Shown here: positions 43,946 to 53,462 of the stretch, one piece after another
How positions within the stretch are numbered: position 1 is the first letter of the stretch
Layout of the letters: each line of letters starts with the position of its first letter
Source: an uncultured Lachnospiraceae bacterium
Lineage (GTDB): Bacteria > Bacillota > Clostridia > Lachnospirales > Lachnospiraceae
Direction: 5' to 3'
Assembly: GCA_947243855.1 (NCBI GenBank)
Contig: CAMXIK010000001.1
Span: 1 to 64,000 of the forward strand
DNA: 64,000 bases
Made by a program: the position numbers and the translations under genes
Notes under the pieces: model-generated
Databases searched by the model: none
Told to the model about the DNA's origin: nothing
The model's input: the letters and a program-made list of their open reading frames with translations, nothing else

Positions 43946-44584
43946 ATGAATGAAACCGTTTATTATATTTCGGAGGCTTCGAAAAAAGTTGAGGTGGAGC
44001 CCCATGTCCTCCGCTATTGGGAGGATGAATTAAAACTTTCCATAGAACGTAACGAAATGGGACATCGCTGCTATAAAGAGAAAGATATTGAAACGCTGCG
44101 CAGAATCAAGCAGCTTAAGGAGCAGGGATTACAGCTAAAAGCCATAAGGACGGTTCTGCAGGGGGATAGAATAGAAGAAAAGGTGGAGGATTTGGTCATG
44201 AAGAAAGCGAAGAAGTATATGGTCACCATGTCAAAAGGAAAAGAGACGGTTTTGGAAATGCCGGAGGAGGGAGAGGAACTTAAGGAGTATGAAGAGCCCG
44301 TGGATGATGAGCGGGAGAAAAAGGCAAAACGTCTGCAATATTTATTACAGCATATGGTGACCGATGCGGTTAAAAACGCGAATAAGGAAATGTGCACGGA
44401 GATCAAAGAGAGTATCCTGAAAGAGCTGGATTACCAATTCAGGCAGCAGGAGGAGCGGGATGAGGAACGCCGCAGGCTTGACGAGGAGCACTACCGCAAG
44501 ATTGATGAGATGATCAGCCAGAGAAGGCGGCCGGGAGAGAAATTTGGCAGAGCCAAAAAGAAAGAACCACTTTCCCCAAAGTAA
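43946..44584 (+). CDS. MerR family transcriptional regulator
   Basis: A 212-residue regulator. The N-terminal winged HTH of MerR type is clear: YYISEASKKVEVEPHVLRYWEDELKLSIERNEMGHRCYKEKDIETLRRI (in part), with the KEQGLQLKAIRTVL helix. The remaining 130 residues are highly charged and probably coiled coil, rich in Glu and Arg, with no cysteine-rich metal site. This resembles the MerR-type regulators often found after dnaB in Lachnospiraceae. The target is unknown. GGGAGG precedes ATG. Confidence 0.85.
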   Translation: MNETVYYISEASKKVEVEPHVLRYWEDELKLSIERNEMGHRCYKEKDIETLRRIKQLKEQGLQLKAIRTVLQGDRIEEKVEDLVMKKAKKYMVTMSKGKETVLEMPEEGEELKEYEEPVDDEREKKAKRLQYLLQHMVTDAVKNANKEMCTEIKESILKELDYQFRQQEERDEERRRLDEEHYRKIDEMISQRRRPGEKFGRAKKKEPLSPK

Positions 44585-44600
44585 GATACTTTGAGGAAAG
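44570..44600 (-). terminator. terminator in the convergent MerR-ferredoxin gap
   Basis: CTTTCCCCAAAGT at 44570-44582 and ACTTTGAGGAAAG at 44588-44600 form a 13-bp stem with one mismatch. It overlaps the 3' end of the MerR gene; the minus strand side is T-rich, suiting the ferredoxin transcript. Confidence 0.5.
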
Positions 44601-44629
44601 GGTCCTCCCCATCATTTGACAAAATAAAA

Positions 44630-44800
44630 TTAACCCTGAGAGATGGAGCCTGTCGGGCAAACACCTGCGCAGGAGCCGCAGTCGATGCACTTTGCGGGAT
44701 CGATCTCAAACTTGCCGTCGCCCATGCTGATTGCGCCAACCGGACACTGAGCCTCGCAAGCTCCACAAGATACGCAAGCGTCACTGATTACATATGCCAT
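44630..44800 (-). CDS. 2[4Fe-4S] ferredoxin, 56 aa
   Basis: A 56-residue clostridial ferredoxin too short for most ORF cut-offs. It reads MAYVISDACVSCGACEAQCP, then VGAISMGDGKFEIDPAKCID and CGSCAGVCPTGSISQG. The two CxxCxxCxxxCP motifs bind two [4Fe-4S] clusters for low-potential electron transfer, for example with hydrogenase or pyruvate:ferredoxin oxidoreductase. A perfect AGGAGG lies about eight bases before ATG on the minus strand. It is convergent with the MerR gene and divergent from the hybrid kinase. Confidence 0.97.
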   Translation of the reverse strand: MAYVISDACVSCGACEAQCPVGAISMGDGKFEIDPAKCIDCGSCAGVCPTGSISQG

Positions 44801-45015
44801 GATAATATCCTCCTTTTATGTTGTAAAAATAATGGTTAGCAATAGCAATTTGCCATGCTCTTATTTTAATATAAAAGAGACCAATATACAAGTAGAAAAA
44901 TATAGCTATATCTTGATTTTCGTTCTGCCAGTGAGTAGAATAGAAATAGATAGACGCTTGGTGCCAAAGCGTGTTTTTGGCGGTAAGAAACAGATTGCAG
45001 AGGAAGATTTTTATA

Positions 45016-47982
45016 ATGGGGAAAATAAGTAAAATCCAGATTTTGAGGAAAATGAGAAATAACATTATTGTGTTGAGCGCATTTATTTTGATCGTTGTGC
45101 TCTGCACTTTTATTTTGCGGGATACGCTTTGGGACAATACGAATCAGATGGGGCTGACTCTGGTAGAAAACTATACTTCGTCCGAGGAAAGCAACTTCCG
45201 TACCTGTGAGGCGGTTTTGCGAATCTGCGTGAATTATGTTGAGGAGAGGGAAAAAGAAGGCATATCGATTGAGGAGCTTAGAGAAGGGCTGTATCCTTTT
45301 ATACGGGGCCTGACAGATATGTACGGCAACGAAAATATTCGGGTTTACGGGAAGACCTTTAATGCGACGGAGGTTTTGTCGGATGATCCGGCGGCCGAAC
45401 AGATGAAAGAATATGATTTTACAGATACAACTTACTATCAGGGTGCGTTGAAGGCAGAGGGAGAGACCTATATTTCACCGGTGTACACGGATGCGACGAC
45501 CAAGCTTCCGGTTGTCACTATGTGCAGGGTTGTGCCTGAAACGGGAAGCTTTCTAGCTATTGATATCAAGCCCGGCTGTTTTGAATTGTATAATGATAAT
45601 CTGGAACTTCCCGAGAGCGCATCCTATTATCTGGTAGACAGCGAAGGCACTTTGTTATATTACAAATCCTGTTGGGATTACGGGCGCGACGAATTTCAAG
45701 CGCTGGTGGATAACTACAGGGAAGATGCGGTTTGTAATCAAACAAATCATGTTTTGGAGAATATTACGCCAGTGGACAATATAGTCCGCAACGTTTATTT
45801 TCATCATATCAGTAACGGCTGGACAGGAATCCTGACGATATCGAGGGACGAAATTTTGTCGGGTTCGGATACCTTTCGCAATATCAGCGTTGTGTTGATT
45901 CTGCTTGGCGTTGCCGTATTTTTGTTTCAGGCGGTCAGAGAGTATGGAAATGCGAAAAGTAATCAGGTTTTGATGGAGCAGACGCAGATATACCGAAACG
46001 CTATGGACAGTACGGCGCGCGCCTGCAGGACCATTCTTTATATTCATGTGAAAGATAAGACCGTGGAAGTTGTTTATCCGCGAATTCAAGGGCGGACACA
46101 GAGGAAGCCTTTTGTGGAAGCCATGGAGGCTTTTTTTTGCCGTGGAATCGTGGCGGAAGAATACGGCGACCAGTTGAGGGAGCTTTTGGATCTTTCCCAT
46201 ATTGTGAAGCGTCTTGCGGAGAAAGAACATATTGAACAGCAGTTTAAGGTGAAGAGAAACAATGGCGATGGCTATGAGTGGTGCTCGATTGCCATTACTG
46301 TTGCGGAGGAAGAAAATGGCGAACCAACAGCGGTTACTATGGCCGTACGAAACATCGACGATGTGATCAGCCGCGAGGAGAAGCAGAAGCAGATGCTGGA
46401 GCAGGCTGTGGAGCGGGCCGAGGCCGCCAATCATGCCAAGAGCGATTTCCTTTCCAGAATGAGTCATGATATCCGGACGCCAATGAATGCCATTCTTGGA
46501 ATGACGTCTATCGCAACCATACATATCGACGAGAAAGAGCGCGTGCTGGATGCTTTGGAAAAAATTACGGTTTCCGGCAAACATCTTCTTGGATTGATTA
46601 ACGAAGTGCTGGATATGAGCCGGATTGAGAGCGGCAAGGTTAGTCTGACGGAGGGGGCGTTTAATCTTTCCGACACCATAGAGAGTTTGATGACGGTCTT
46701 CCGCACGCAGATGGAGACCAAGGGGCTTATGCTAAACGCCGGGATTGCGAAGCTCGAGCATGAAAATGTCATTGGCGATGAACAGCATTTACAGCAGATC
46801 TTCATGAATATTATGGGAAATGCGGTTAAATTTACGCCGGAAGGTGGAAAAATCAGTATTTTTATTGAAGAGAAACCGTCCTCTATTAAGAATTGCGGTT
46901 ATTATGAGTTCACCTTTGAAGATACCGGCATCGGTATGGAAAAGGAATATATTGATAAGATATTTGAGCCTTTCTCCCGCGCGTCGGATTCGCGTACAAG
47001 CAAGATTGAGGGAACGGGTCTTGGCATGTCGATTGCGGTCAATATTGCCCGGATGATGCACGGGGATATCAAAGTGGAAAGTGAGATTGGTAAAGGTTCT
47101 AAATTTATTGTTACCGTATATTTGAAACTGGACGATATCACAGATAACAGTCTTGAGGCATGTAAAGGAATGCCGGTGCTGGTGGTGGACGACGAGGAGA
47201 TGTCCTGTGAAAGCTCCTGCGAGATGTTAAAGACGCTGGGGATGGCGGCGGAGTATGTTCTTAGCGGTGAGGAAGCTGTGAATCGCATTGTGGATGCAAA
47301 GACGAAAGAGCGGCCGTTCTCGGTGGTGATTCTCGACTGGAAAATGCCGGATAAAGACGGACTGGAAACGGCAAAAGAGATCCGCAAGGCAGTAGGCAAT
47401 GATATTTCCATTATTATTTTGTCGGCGTATGATTGGGCGGATATTGAATCGGAGGCGATGGATGCCGGCGTGAATGCATTTATCGGAAAGCCCCTGTTTA
47501 AATCCCGTCTGATCCAAGTGCTTCGGGAAGTGATGGGACAGGAACGAGAGAGCAATGAACAGGAAACGACGGCGCTTGAGACCTTCAAACAGCAGGATTT
47601 TTCTGGAAAACGGGTTCTGCTTGTGGAGGATAATGAGATTAATATTGAGGTAGCCAAGGAGCTGTTGAGTATTGTGGGCATTCAGGTGGAGACGGCGATG
47701 AATGGAAAGCAGGCTGTCGAGGCGGTTAAGGAGAAAGAACCGGGTTACTTTGATTTGATTTTTATGGATATTCAAATGCCAATTATGAACGGATATGAAG
47801 CGGCCAGAGCAATCCGTTCCAGCGGCAGAAAAGATATGGAAGAAATTCCCATTGTGGCTATGACGGCGGATGCTTTTGCGGACGATATCAGAAGGGCTGA
47901 GGAGGCCGGAATGAACGGCCATATTTCGAAGCCGGTGGATATTGGGAAGTTGGAAGAAGCCCTGAGACAATGGGTTTCTTAA
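45016..47982 (+). CDS. hybrid sensor histidine kinase with two receiver domains
   Basis: A 988-residue membrane sensor. It has a first membrane helix (about residues 15-40), an extracytoplasmic Cache-like domain (about 45-280) with [20 protein letters not shown], a second helix (about 285-310) and a PAS-like cytoplasmic region. The HisKA domain has phosphoacceptor [21 protein letters not shown] near 480. The HATPase has [10 protein letters not shown] and [21 protein letters not shown]. Receiver 1 starts VLVVDDEEM, with [11 protein letters not shown], and receiver 2 starts [10 protein letters not shown], with [16 protein letters not shown] preferred ATG 45016; ATG 45052 is possible. The signal is unknown. 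Confidence 0.92.
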   Translation: MGKISKIQILRKMRNNIIVLSAFILIVVLCTFILRDTLWDNTNQMGLTLVENYTSSEESNFRTCEAVLRICVNYVEEREKEGISIEELREGLYPFIRGLTDMYGNENIRVYGKTFNATEVLSDDPAAEQMKEYDFTDTTYYQGALKAEGETYISPVYTDATTKLPVVTMCRVVPETGSFLAIDIKPGCFELYNDNLELPESASYYLVDSEGTLLYYKSCWDYGRDEFQALVDNYREDAVCNQTNHVLENITPVDNIVRNVYFHHISNGWTGILTISRDEILSGSDTFRNISVVLILLGVAVFLFQAVREYGNAKSNQVLMEQTQIYRNAMDSTARACRTILYIHVKDKTVEVVYPRIQGRTQRKPFVEAMEAFFCRGIVAEEYGDQLRELLDLSHIVKRLAEKEHIEQQFKVKRNNGDGYEWCSIAITVAEEENGEPTAVTMAVRNIDDVISREEKQKQMLEQAVERAEAANHAKSDFLSRMSHDIRTPMNAILGMTSIATIHIDEKERVLDALEKITVSGKHLLGLINEVLDMSRIESGKVSLTEGAFNLSDTIESLMTVFRTQMETKGLMLNAGIAKLEHENVIGDEQHLQQIFMNIMGNAVKFTPEGGKISIFIEEKPSSIKNCGYYEFTFEDTGIGMEKEYIDKIFEPFSRASDSRTSKIEGTGLGMSIAVNIARMMHGDIKVESEIGKGSKFIVTVYLKLDDITDNSLEACKGMPVLVVDDEEMSCESSCEMLKTLGMAAEYVLSGEEAVNRIVDAKTKERPFSVVILDWKMPDKDGLETAKEIRKAVGNDISIIILSAYDWADIESEAMDAGVNAFIGKPLFKSRLIQVLREVMGQERESNEQETTALETFKQQDFSGKRVLLVEDNEINIEVAKELLSIVGIQVETAMNGKQAVEAVKEKEPGYFDLIFMDIQMPIMNGYEAARAIRSSGRKDMEEIPIVAMTADAFADDIRRAEEAGMNGHISKPVDIGKLEEALRQWVS

Positions 47983-47994
47983 GCGGATAGAAAC

Positions 47995-48032
47995 AAAAAA
48001 GGACGGATTCGGGTAACCGGCGCCGTCCTTTT
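47995..48032. terminator. bidirectional terminator between hybrid kinase and pflA
   Basis: AAGGACGG at 47999-48006 pairs with CCGTCCTT at 48023-48030, with A-rich sequence on one side and T-rich on the other. It suits termination of both convergent genes. Confidence 0.75.
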
Positions 48033-48044
48033 CGCATGTTATGA

Positions 48045-48806
48045 TCAGTGTATGCCAAGTTCTTCACGGCGCTTGCGAAGGCCGCTTAAAATCACTTTCT
48101 TTTTCTCAATCAATTTATCTTTGTCCATAGCGGGAACGCCAGCCAGCTTATATTCCATGCCGAGCTTTTCGTACTTGGATTCGCCCATCGTGTGATAAGG
48201 AAGGGCGTCCAGAGCCTTTAGATTGGAAAGGCCGCCGATAAAATAACCGAGCTGGTACAAATATTGATCATCGTCCGTGACGCCCGGGACAATGACATGG
48301 CGAATCCATACATCCACATGCTTTTCGTCCAGATATTCGGCAAAGGCGAGAATACCTTCATTGGGCTGCGAGGTCAATTCCTTATGTTTTTCGGGATCAA
48401 TATGTTTGATGTCCAACATGACAAGGTTGGTCAGCGTCATCAGATGATCCAGCTTGGCAAGCCATTCCGGATTGGCGTTTTTCTTATAGGCAATTCCAGA
48501 AGAGTCAATACAGGTGTGTACATTTTCAGATTTGGCAAGAGTGAACAAATCGATTAGAAAATCCACCTGCATCAGCGGTTCGCCGCCGGTGACGGTAATA
48601 CCGCCTCCGTGATAAAAGGCCTCGTTTCTCTTGTATTGCTCAAAAATATATTCAGGCTCCATCAGCGTGCCGCCGTTCATATCCCAGGTGTCTGGATTGT
48701 GGCAGTAGGCGCAGCGCATAGGGCAGCCCTGTACGAAGACTACAAAACGAGTTCCGGGCCCGTCTACGGTGCCAAAACTTTCTAAGGAATGGATTCGTCC
48801 CTGCAT
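48045..48806 (-). CDS. pflA: pyruvate formate-lyase activating enzyme
   Basis: A 253-residue radical SAM enzyme. The cluster motif CxxxCxxC is GCPMRCAYCHNPDTW with Cys28, Cys32 and Cys35. The SAM-binding GGGITVTGGEP follows near residue 73. It abstracts hydrogen from the PFL glycine to make the glycyl radical. Here its target glycine lies on a separate 80-residue protein encoded upstream on the same strand. The gene is separated from the PFL unit by a terminator, and its own promoter was not clear. Confidence 0.96.
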   Translation of the reverse strand: MQGRIHSLESFGTVDGPGTRFVVFVQGCPMRCAYCHNPDTWDMNGGTLMEPEYIFEQYKRNEAFYHGGGITVTGGEPLMQVDFLIDLFTLAKSENVHTCIDSSGIAYKKNANPEWLAKLDHLMTLTNLVMLDIKHIDPEKHKELTSQPNEGILAFAEYLDEKHVDVWIRHVIVPGVTDDDQYLYQLGYFIGGLSNLKALDALPYHTMGESKYEKLGMEYKLAGVPAMDKDKLIEKKKVILSGLRKRREELGIH

Positions 48807-48865
48807 CGGTATAACCTTCTTTCTGTTTATTCTTTTATTCTGTCCAGTTCAGTGAGATTCATACA

Positions 48866-48897
48866 AAGGAGCCGGCCAGTTACTTGGTCGGCTCCTT
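48866..48897 (-). terminator. terminator of the pfl operon
   Basis: AAGGAGCCGGCCA at 48866-48878 pairs with TGGTCGGCTCCTT at 48885-48897, with one mismatch, around a 6-base loop. It follows the radical-domain gene on the minus strand. Confidence 0.8.
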
Positions 48898-48917
48898 GAA
48901 AGTTTAAGCTTTTTTGC

Positions 48918-49160
48918 TTAGATGCTCTCGTGGAAAGTACGAGAGATAACGTCCGCCTGCTGTTCCGGTGTCAGTTTGATGAAGTTTACTGCGTAGCCGG
49001 AAACGCGGATGGTCAACTGAGGATAGTTCTCAGGATGCTTCTGTGCATCCAGTAAGGTATCTCTGTTGAGTACGTTTACGTTAAGGTGATGGCCGCCCTT
49101 TGTTGCGTATCCATCTAATAAATTCACAAGGTTATCTACCTGAGCTGTTGCTGCTGCCAT
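48918..49160 (-). CDS. stand-alone glycyl-radical domain of pyruvate formate-lyase
   Basis: An 80-residue protein equal to the last 75 or so residues of Pfl[51 protein letters not shown] (in part). Gly55 in RVSGYAV is the radical-bearing glycine. The catalytic chain encoded upstream stops before this region, so this protein must supply it and the pair reconstitutes one enzyme. It also resembles the spare-part protein GrcA, which can repair oxygen-cleaved PFL. AGGAGG precedes ATG. It is the third gene of the pfl operon. Confidence 0.93.
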   Translation of the reverse strand: MAAATAQVDNLVNLLDGYATKGGHHLNVNVLNRDTLLDAQKHPENYPQLTIRVSGYAVNFIKLTPEQQADVISRTFHESI

Positions 49161-49179
49161 TGTATGATCCTCCTATTTT

Positions 49180-49392
49180 TTATTTGTAATTTTCCAACCC
49201 GTCTAATCCGTCATGGAGAGTCGGAACGCTGCAGGCCAGCGGGGTGCGGGAGCAATCCGTGCACCCCATGGTCTGAACATTTTTAGAGTTGTCGGCATTG
49301 TCATCGACGTCCACATTTACATGCCCGACGCCCTGCGCCATCCCGGAATCCATCATCTTGATAAAATCGTCTATCATTTGTTTGTCATCCAT
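49180..49392 (-). CDS. 70-residue Cys-containing protein between the two PFL parts
   Basis: I do not recognise a named family. Residues 8-30, DDFIKMMDSGMAQGVGHVNV, resemble the start of the radical domain ([23 protein letters not shown]) encoded 20 bases downstream. The second half differs: MGCTDCSRTPLACSVPT followed by LHDGLDGLENYK, with a CxxC and a third cysteine. No glycine-radical motif exists, so it cannot replace the radical protein. It may be a diverged relative that binds PFL or a metal. GAGGC lies before ATG on the minus strand, and the gene is 25 bases after the catalytic chain. Confidence 0.8.
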   Translation of the reverse strand: MDDKQMIDDFIKMMDSGMAQGVGHVNVDVDDNADNSKNVQTMGCTDCSRTPLACSVPTLHDGLDGLENYK

Positions 49393-49417
49393 AACTTACA
49401 ATGCCTCCTGTTATCAT

Positions 49418-51454
49418 TTACTTCAAGTCTACTTCGATGTCGCCTGCGAATACCTGATCCTCTTTACCAAGAGCGCCCGGAATGATGGTGAAGGTATTGG
49501 AGATACCATCCTGTGCATCGTTGAACGGAAGCTTGGATACGGAAGACAGGGAAGCAACTGCACCGTGGGTATCACGGCCGTGCATCGGGTTAGCGCCGGG
49601 TGCGAAAGGCTGGCCCTTCTTACGTCCGTCAGGCGTGTTACCGGTAGCCTTACCGTAGGTTACGTTAGACGTAATGGTAAGGATAGAGGTTGTAGGAACA
49701 CCGTTTCTGTAGGTATGGTGTCTTCTGATCGCGGTCATGAACTTGTGAACGATCTCCTGAGCGATTTCGTCTACGCGGTCATCGTCGTTACCATATTTCG
49801 GGAACTCGCCGGTGGTCTTAAAGTCAACGATGATGCCGTCCTCGTCTCTGATGGGCTCAACCTTCGCATACTTGATAGCGGAAAGGGAGTCAGCCACGAT
49901 GGAGAGACCTGCAACACCTGTTGCGAAATAACGCTTAACGTCTCTGTCATGAAGAGCCATCTCTGCTCTCTCATAGCAGTATTTGTCATGCATGTAGTGG
50001 ATGATGTTCAGTGTATTTACATACACGTCTGCCTGCCACTCAAGCATGTCGATGAACTTATCCATTACATCGTCGTAATCCAGAACGTCGCCGGTAACAG
50101 GACGATACTTAGGACCTACCTGCTTCTTGGTAACTTCGTCGATACCGCCGTTTAAAGCGTACAGCAGGCACTTAGCAACGTTTGCACGTGCGCCGAAGAA
50201 CTGCATTTCCTTACCGATCACCATGGAGGATACGCAGCAAGCGATACCGTAGTCATCGCCGTGTGTCACTCTCATCAGGTCGTCGTTCTCGTACTGGATA
50301 GAAGAGGTCTGGATGGACATCTTCGCACAGTATTTCTTCCAGCTTTCCGGAAGTCTGGTGGACCAGAGAACTGTCAGGTTAGGCTCCGGAGAAGGACTTA
50401 AGTTGGTCAAGGTGTGCAGATAACGGAAGCTCATCTTGGTTACCATGTGACGTCCGTCAACGCCAACACCGCCGAGGGACTCGGTTACCCATACCGGATC
50501 GCCTGCGAAAATCTGGTTGTACTCAGGCGTACGAGCGAACTTCACGCATCTTAATTTCATGATGAAGTGGTCAACAAACTCCTGAATCTGCTGCTCTGTG
50601 AATGTACCGTTAGCCAGATCTCTCTCAGCGTATACGTCAAGGAAAGTAGAGGTACGGCCAAGAGACATTGCTGCACCGTTCTGCTCTTTTACGGAGCAAA
50701 GATATCCGAAGTAGGTAGCCTGAATTGCTTCCTGTACGTTAGAAGCGGGTTTGGAGATATCGCAGCCGTAAGAAGCAGCCATCTCCTTCATCATCTTAAG
50801 AGCAACCATCTGCTCGGAGATTTCCTCGCGAAGACGGATCACGTCGTCGGTCATAACGCGGCCGGTAGAATCCTTCTGCGCCTGTTTGTCCTCAATCAAT
50901 CTGTCAATACCGTACAGAGCAACACGTCTGTAGTCGCCAATGATACGTCCGCGTCCATATGCATCCGGAAGACCGGTGATGATATGGGAGGAACGGCAAG
51001 CTCTCATCTCCTGATTGTAAGCGTCGAAACAGCCAGCATTGTGAGTCTTTCTGTGTGTGGAGAAGAACTCACTGATTTCGGGATCAACTTCGTAACCGTT
51101 GTCGGAGCAAGCTTTCTCAGCCATTCTGATACCGCCGTAAGGCTGTAAAGAACGCTTGAAGGGCTTATCTGTCTGGAAACCTACGATGGTTTCTTTGTTC
51201 TTGTCCAGATAGCCGGGGCCGTGGGATGTAATGGTAGATACAACCTTGGTATCCATATCCAGTACGCCGCCTGCCTCACGCTCCTGCTTCTGCAGATCAA
51301 GAACCTGCGCCCAAAGGTCTTTTGTGTTTTGTGTAGGCTCTGCCAGGAAAGACTCATCACCGTCATAAGGGTGATAGTTTCTCTGGATAAAGTCGCGGAC
51401 ATTCACTTCTTTGTCCCATTTACCGCCTACAAAATCTTTCCATTCTGGTCTCAT
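49418..51454 (-). CDS. pflB: pyruvate formate-lyase catalytic chain, lacking the radical domain
   Basis: A 678-residue chain, about 80 shorter than ordinary PflB. It converts pyruvate and CoA to acetyl-CoA and formate. The catalytic Cys pair is at about Cys406-Cys407 in [10 protein letters not shown]. Also seen are the substrate-region [32 protein letters not shown] and the C-terminal [23 protein letters not shown]. The end, [24 protein letters not shown] in part, is exactly where the usual linker to the glycine domain begins. I chose ATG 51454; the TTG at 51466 directly touches the GGAGG site. Confidence 0.95.
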   Translation of the reverse strand: MRPEWKDFVGGKWDKEVNVRDFIQRNYHPYDGDESFLAEPTQNTKDLWAQVLDLQKQEREAGGVLDMDTKVVSTITSHGPGYLDKNKETIVGFQTDKPFKRSLQPYGGIRMAEKACSDNGYEVDPEISEFFSTHRKTHNAGCFDAYNQEMRACRSSHIITGLPDAYGRGRIIGDYRRVALYGIDRLIEDKQAQKDSTGRVMTDDVIRLREEISEQMVALKMMKEMAASYGCDISKPASNVQEAIQATYFGYLCSVKEQNGAAMSLGRTSTFLDVYAERDLANGTFTEQQIQEFVDHFIMKLRCVKFARTPEYNQIFAGDPVWVTESLGGVGVDGRHMVTKMSFRYLHTLTNLSPSPEPNLTVLWSTRLPESWKKYCAKMSIQTSSIQYENDDLMRVTHGDDYGIACCVSSMVIGKEMQFFGARANVAKCLLYALNGGIDEVTKKQVGPKYRPVTGDVLDYDDVMDKFIDMLEWQADVYVNTLNIIHYMHDKYCYERAEMALHDRDVKRYFATGVAGLSIVADSLSAIKYAKVEPIRDEDGIIVDFKTTGEFPKYGNDDDRVDEIAQEIVHKFMTAIRRHHTYRNGVPTTSILTITSNVTYGKATGNTPDGRKKGQPFAPGANPMHGRDTHGAVASLSSVSKLPFNDAQDGISNTFTIIPGALGKEDQVFAGDIEVDLK

Positions 51455-51559
51455 TTTTTGTACCAACCTCCTATTTTAAAATTTTTATAAAGTAACGTAG
51501 AAACGACCGCCTTCAATGCTTTGCACAACCGTTTTGCGCCGCTCTGAATCGGTAAGAAT

Positions 51560-51589
51560 ATTATATGCCATACCATGAATCACAGTCAA
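51560..51589 (-). promoter_or_regulatory. pfl promoter
   Basis: On the minus strand TTGACT (plus 51584-51589) and TATAAT (plus 51560-51565) are 18 bp apart, giving a leader near 100 bases before pflB. The 358-bp region 51455-51812 contains this promoter and the divergent one at 51690, but no gene. Confidence 0.7.
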
Positions 51590-51689
51590 GACGGCCTTTG
51601 TTCTTTTTCTCATACAAATACAAAAAAAAGAATGAATTTTTTGTGAAAAATGCAATAAAGCAAAATGCGTTCGCCGGGAGGCTGAACTG

Positions 51690-51718
51690 TTGACGGAATT
51701 GCCGCTTTCTACTATAAT
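51690..51718 (+). promoter_or_regulatory. promoter of the DUF1858 gene
   Basis: TTGACG at 51690-51695 and TATAAT at 51713-51718 are 17 bp apart, about 95 bp before the ATG at 51813. Confidence 0.7.
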
Positions 51719-51812
51719 TCAATTTGAACAGGAAGCGGGATGTATTTTTTCAAGGGTACTTGGAATTCTATCCTTAATGACTGAATGATAGGAAATGGAG
51801 GAAATTATTATT

Positions 51813-52004
51813 ATGGCAGATATTACAAAGGACACGACAATAGGCGAAGCGCTCAGGACGAATCCGGATATCGCGCCGGTTTTGATGGAGATTGGCATGC
51901 ACTGTCTTGGCTGCCCTTCCGCGCAAGGTGAGACGCTTGCGGAAGCCGCTATGGTACACGGGATTGAAGTGGACGATCTGATGAGCAGAATCGCGGCAGT
52001 GTAA
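51813..52004 (+). CDS. DUF1858 domain protein
   Basis: A 63-residue protein with the DUF1858 pattern: [47 protein letters not shown] (in part), where CLGCPSA holds two cysteines of a proposed redox-sensing or metal-binding site. The fold is all helical. Function is unproven. GGAGG lies about eight bases before ATG 51813. It is divergent from pflB, which fits a link to anaerobic fermentation, though nothing proves it. Confidence 0.9.
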   Translation: MADITKDTTIGEALRTNPDIAPVLMEIGMHCLGCPSAQGETLAEAAMVHGIEVDDLMSRIAAV

Positions 52005-52035
52005 GTTCGCGGCGGCGGCATACGGTTGGAAAAGG

Positions 52036-52079
52036 AAAACCCCTGCGTTATCTCTCAAGCGGAGAGCGCAGGGGTTTTT
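52036..52079. terminator. bidirectional terminator DUF1858/mecA
   Basis: AAAACCCCTGC at 52036-52046 pairs with GCAGGGGTTTT at 52068-52078, with an inner TCTC/GAGA pairing. It has A-rich and T-rich flanks, so it ends both convergent genes. Confidence 0.8.
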
Positions 52080-52087
52080 GACGAAAC

Positions 52088-52852
52088 TTATATCTCGGAT
52101 AACACTTCCAGCGCGTTGTCCTTGATCAGCGGATCGCAGTGTTCCTCCAGATAAGCCTTAGTAGCGGATACGGATTTTTCTGCTTTCGCATATTCGGAAA
52201 TCAGGCTGCAGAGACGGTTGTAACCGTCGGCCTTTTCTGTTTCCGGATTTAGGAGCAGAAGGTATGCGCCAGTGTGTTCATCTTTGTAGAGCGTGTCGCT
52301 TCCCTGACGGAAACGTCCGGTAACCCGGGCAAGTCTGGATACTTCGCGCAGGGAGCGGAAGGAGTAAAGGCGGCTTACCGCTTTGTCTTTTTCGGTGGAA
52401 GAACGCGTACCCTCACGGGCGGAACTGTGTGAGGAACGATCAGCTTCCTCTGCGTTGTTCATTCTGCGCAGGAGATTCAGCACTTCATCCGCGCTGTCGG
52501 CAAACGCTTCCATTAACGCCTCGTTGTCTTCGCTGTCCGCTGGATCGAAACCGTCGTCGTGGACGGAAGGGGCAAATTTGGAAAAACGGGTATCTAACTC
52601 CTCAGGGTCTTCTACCTTTGTGACGATCAGTACAAGACATTCCGCGTTTAAGGGGATGGCCTCAATCATGAGGGGGATATCCTCCGCTTCGAAGCCGCAT
52701 TCATAAGCGGCCTGCTGCATCAATTCGCGGAAGAGGCTTTTTGCTTTTTCTGTGCCATAGGCAAGCTCGCTGATTTTTAATTCCCGGTTCATCAGGTCTT
52801 CTCTGGTGAGGGTGCAGCGAATCTGCTGCTCGTTTACTTTTTCTATTTTCAT
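52088..52852 (-). CDS. mecA: adaptor protein MecA
   Basis: A 254-residue ClpC adaptor. The N-terminal domain starts MKIEKVNEQQIRCTLTREDLMNRELKISELAYGTEKAKSLFRELMQQA (in part), the family hallmark. A flexible acidic/serine-rich linker (about residues 90-150) follows, and a C-terminal ClpC-binding domain with VSRLARVTGRFRQGSDTLYKDEHTGAYLLLL (in part). It delivers targets to ClpCP. The frame opens earlier with TTG 52906, but family alignment favours ATG 52852; the ribosome site AAAGGA is rather distant. Confidence 0.9.
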   Translation of the reverse strand: MKIEKVNEQQIRCTLTREDLMNRELKISELAYGTEKAKSLFRELMQQAAYECGFEAEDIPLMIEAIPLNAECLVLIVTKVEDPEELDTRFSKFAPSVHDDGFDPADSEDNEALMEAFADSADEVLNLLRRMNNAEEADRSSHSSAREGTRSSTEKDKAVSRLYSFRSLREVSRLARVTGRFRQGSDTLYKDEHTGAYLLLLNPETEKADGYNRLCSLISEYAKAEKSVSATKAYLEEHCDPLIKDNALEVLSEI

Positions 52853-52981
52853 GCTTTTGATCGCGTCCTTTTCTTTGATATTTTTAATACGATTCCTTTG
52901 TGGCAAATATACTCCTGCCGTCGCTTTTAGTCAATAGTGCGCGGAAAGTGTTTAAAAATTTTTAATAATTTTAGAAAATGC

Positions 52982-53011
52982 TTGCATTTTATGTCAGATT
53001 ATGGGTATAAT
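52982..53011 (+). promoter_or_regulatory. promoter of the putative structured RNA
   Basis: TTGCAT at 52982-52987 and a perfect TATAAT at 53006-53011 are 18 bp apart. No coding region with a ribosome site follows within 500 bases. Confidence 0.6.
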
Positions 53012-53017
53012 CCACCT

Positions 53018-53264
53018 ATAAGATGTCTTCTGATAGTCCGCAGGGAAAGGAGGCATGCGAAATTATAAATAACATCTATGTCTTCGCAGTATCATGAAGC
53101 GGGGACAGTCTTATGGGCGATGTGCCTGTCGGAGAACATATCTTACTCTCTTCTCTAAACACGAAACAGGTTTTACCTTTCGGGTACACACAAATTATAA
53201 TTCACAAGGAACGAGTAGGTTATACAGTTATTTTTCAAATTTATCTGCATGTCAGAAGTATCTT
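53018..53264 (+). ncRNA. candidate structured non-coding RNA
   Basis: No gene is supported in the 692 bases from 52853 to 53544. Behind the promoter, the start and end of this segment are complementary: AAGAT (53020) with ATCTT (ending 53264), CTTCTGATA with TGTCAGAAG, and GCAG (53040) with CTGC, about 18 pairs broken by two small internal loops. Inside are TGCGAA/TTCGCA near 53055 and 53082, and GACAG/CTGTC near 53104 and 53126. The closed-end architecture recalls 6S RNA, but I cannot identify a known class. A weak CCGT/ACGG stem with a T-rich run follows near 53300-53330. Confidence 0.45.
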
Positions 53265-53365
53265 TAGAACTATTTCCATCCTATATATCATATGCCGTTA
53301 GTATATCACGGTTGAGTTATTTTATTGTTTTTTATCGCTCTTTTTGGAGGATGCGGCATAAAAAG

Positions 53366-53440
53366 GCAGTCATAAACAGCGTAAGGAGGTTCCCGCTAAA
53401 TGCGCTGGCAGTCGGAACACTAAAAAAAATTAATGACTGC
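53366..53440 (+). promoter_or_regulatory. switch-like region upstream of the GH18 gene
   Basis: GCAGTCAT at 53366-53373 pairs with ATGACTGC at 53433-53440, but a second GCAGTC at 53408-53413 can pair with the same 3' arm. Inside, CAGCG at 53377/CGCTG at 53403 and GTTCC at 53389/GGAAC at 53414 would cross, a pseudoknot arrangement. The segment 53433-53461 also contains ATGACT, 17 bp, TATAAT, a possible promoter. No known riboswitch is recognised. Confidence 0.35.
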
Positions 53441-53462
53441 AAGGGAATAGTTTGTTATAATC

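Noticed and set aside
51620-51665. TTGTGAAAAATGCAATAAAG as a Rex redox-repressor site in the pfl region
   Set aside because: Only the left half resembles the Rex consensus; the right half does not match.
53113-53301. A 62-residue frame (MGDVPVGEHILL...) in the long non-coding gap
   Set aside because: No ribosome site, no family resemblance, and it lies inside the candidate structured RNA.
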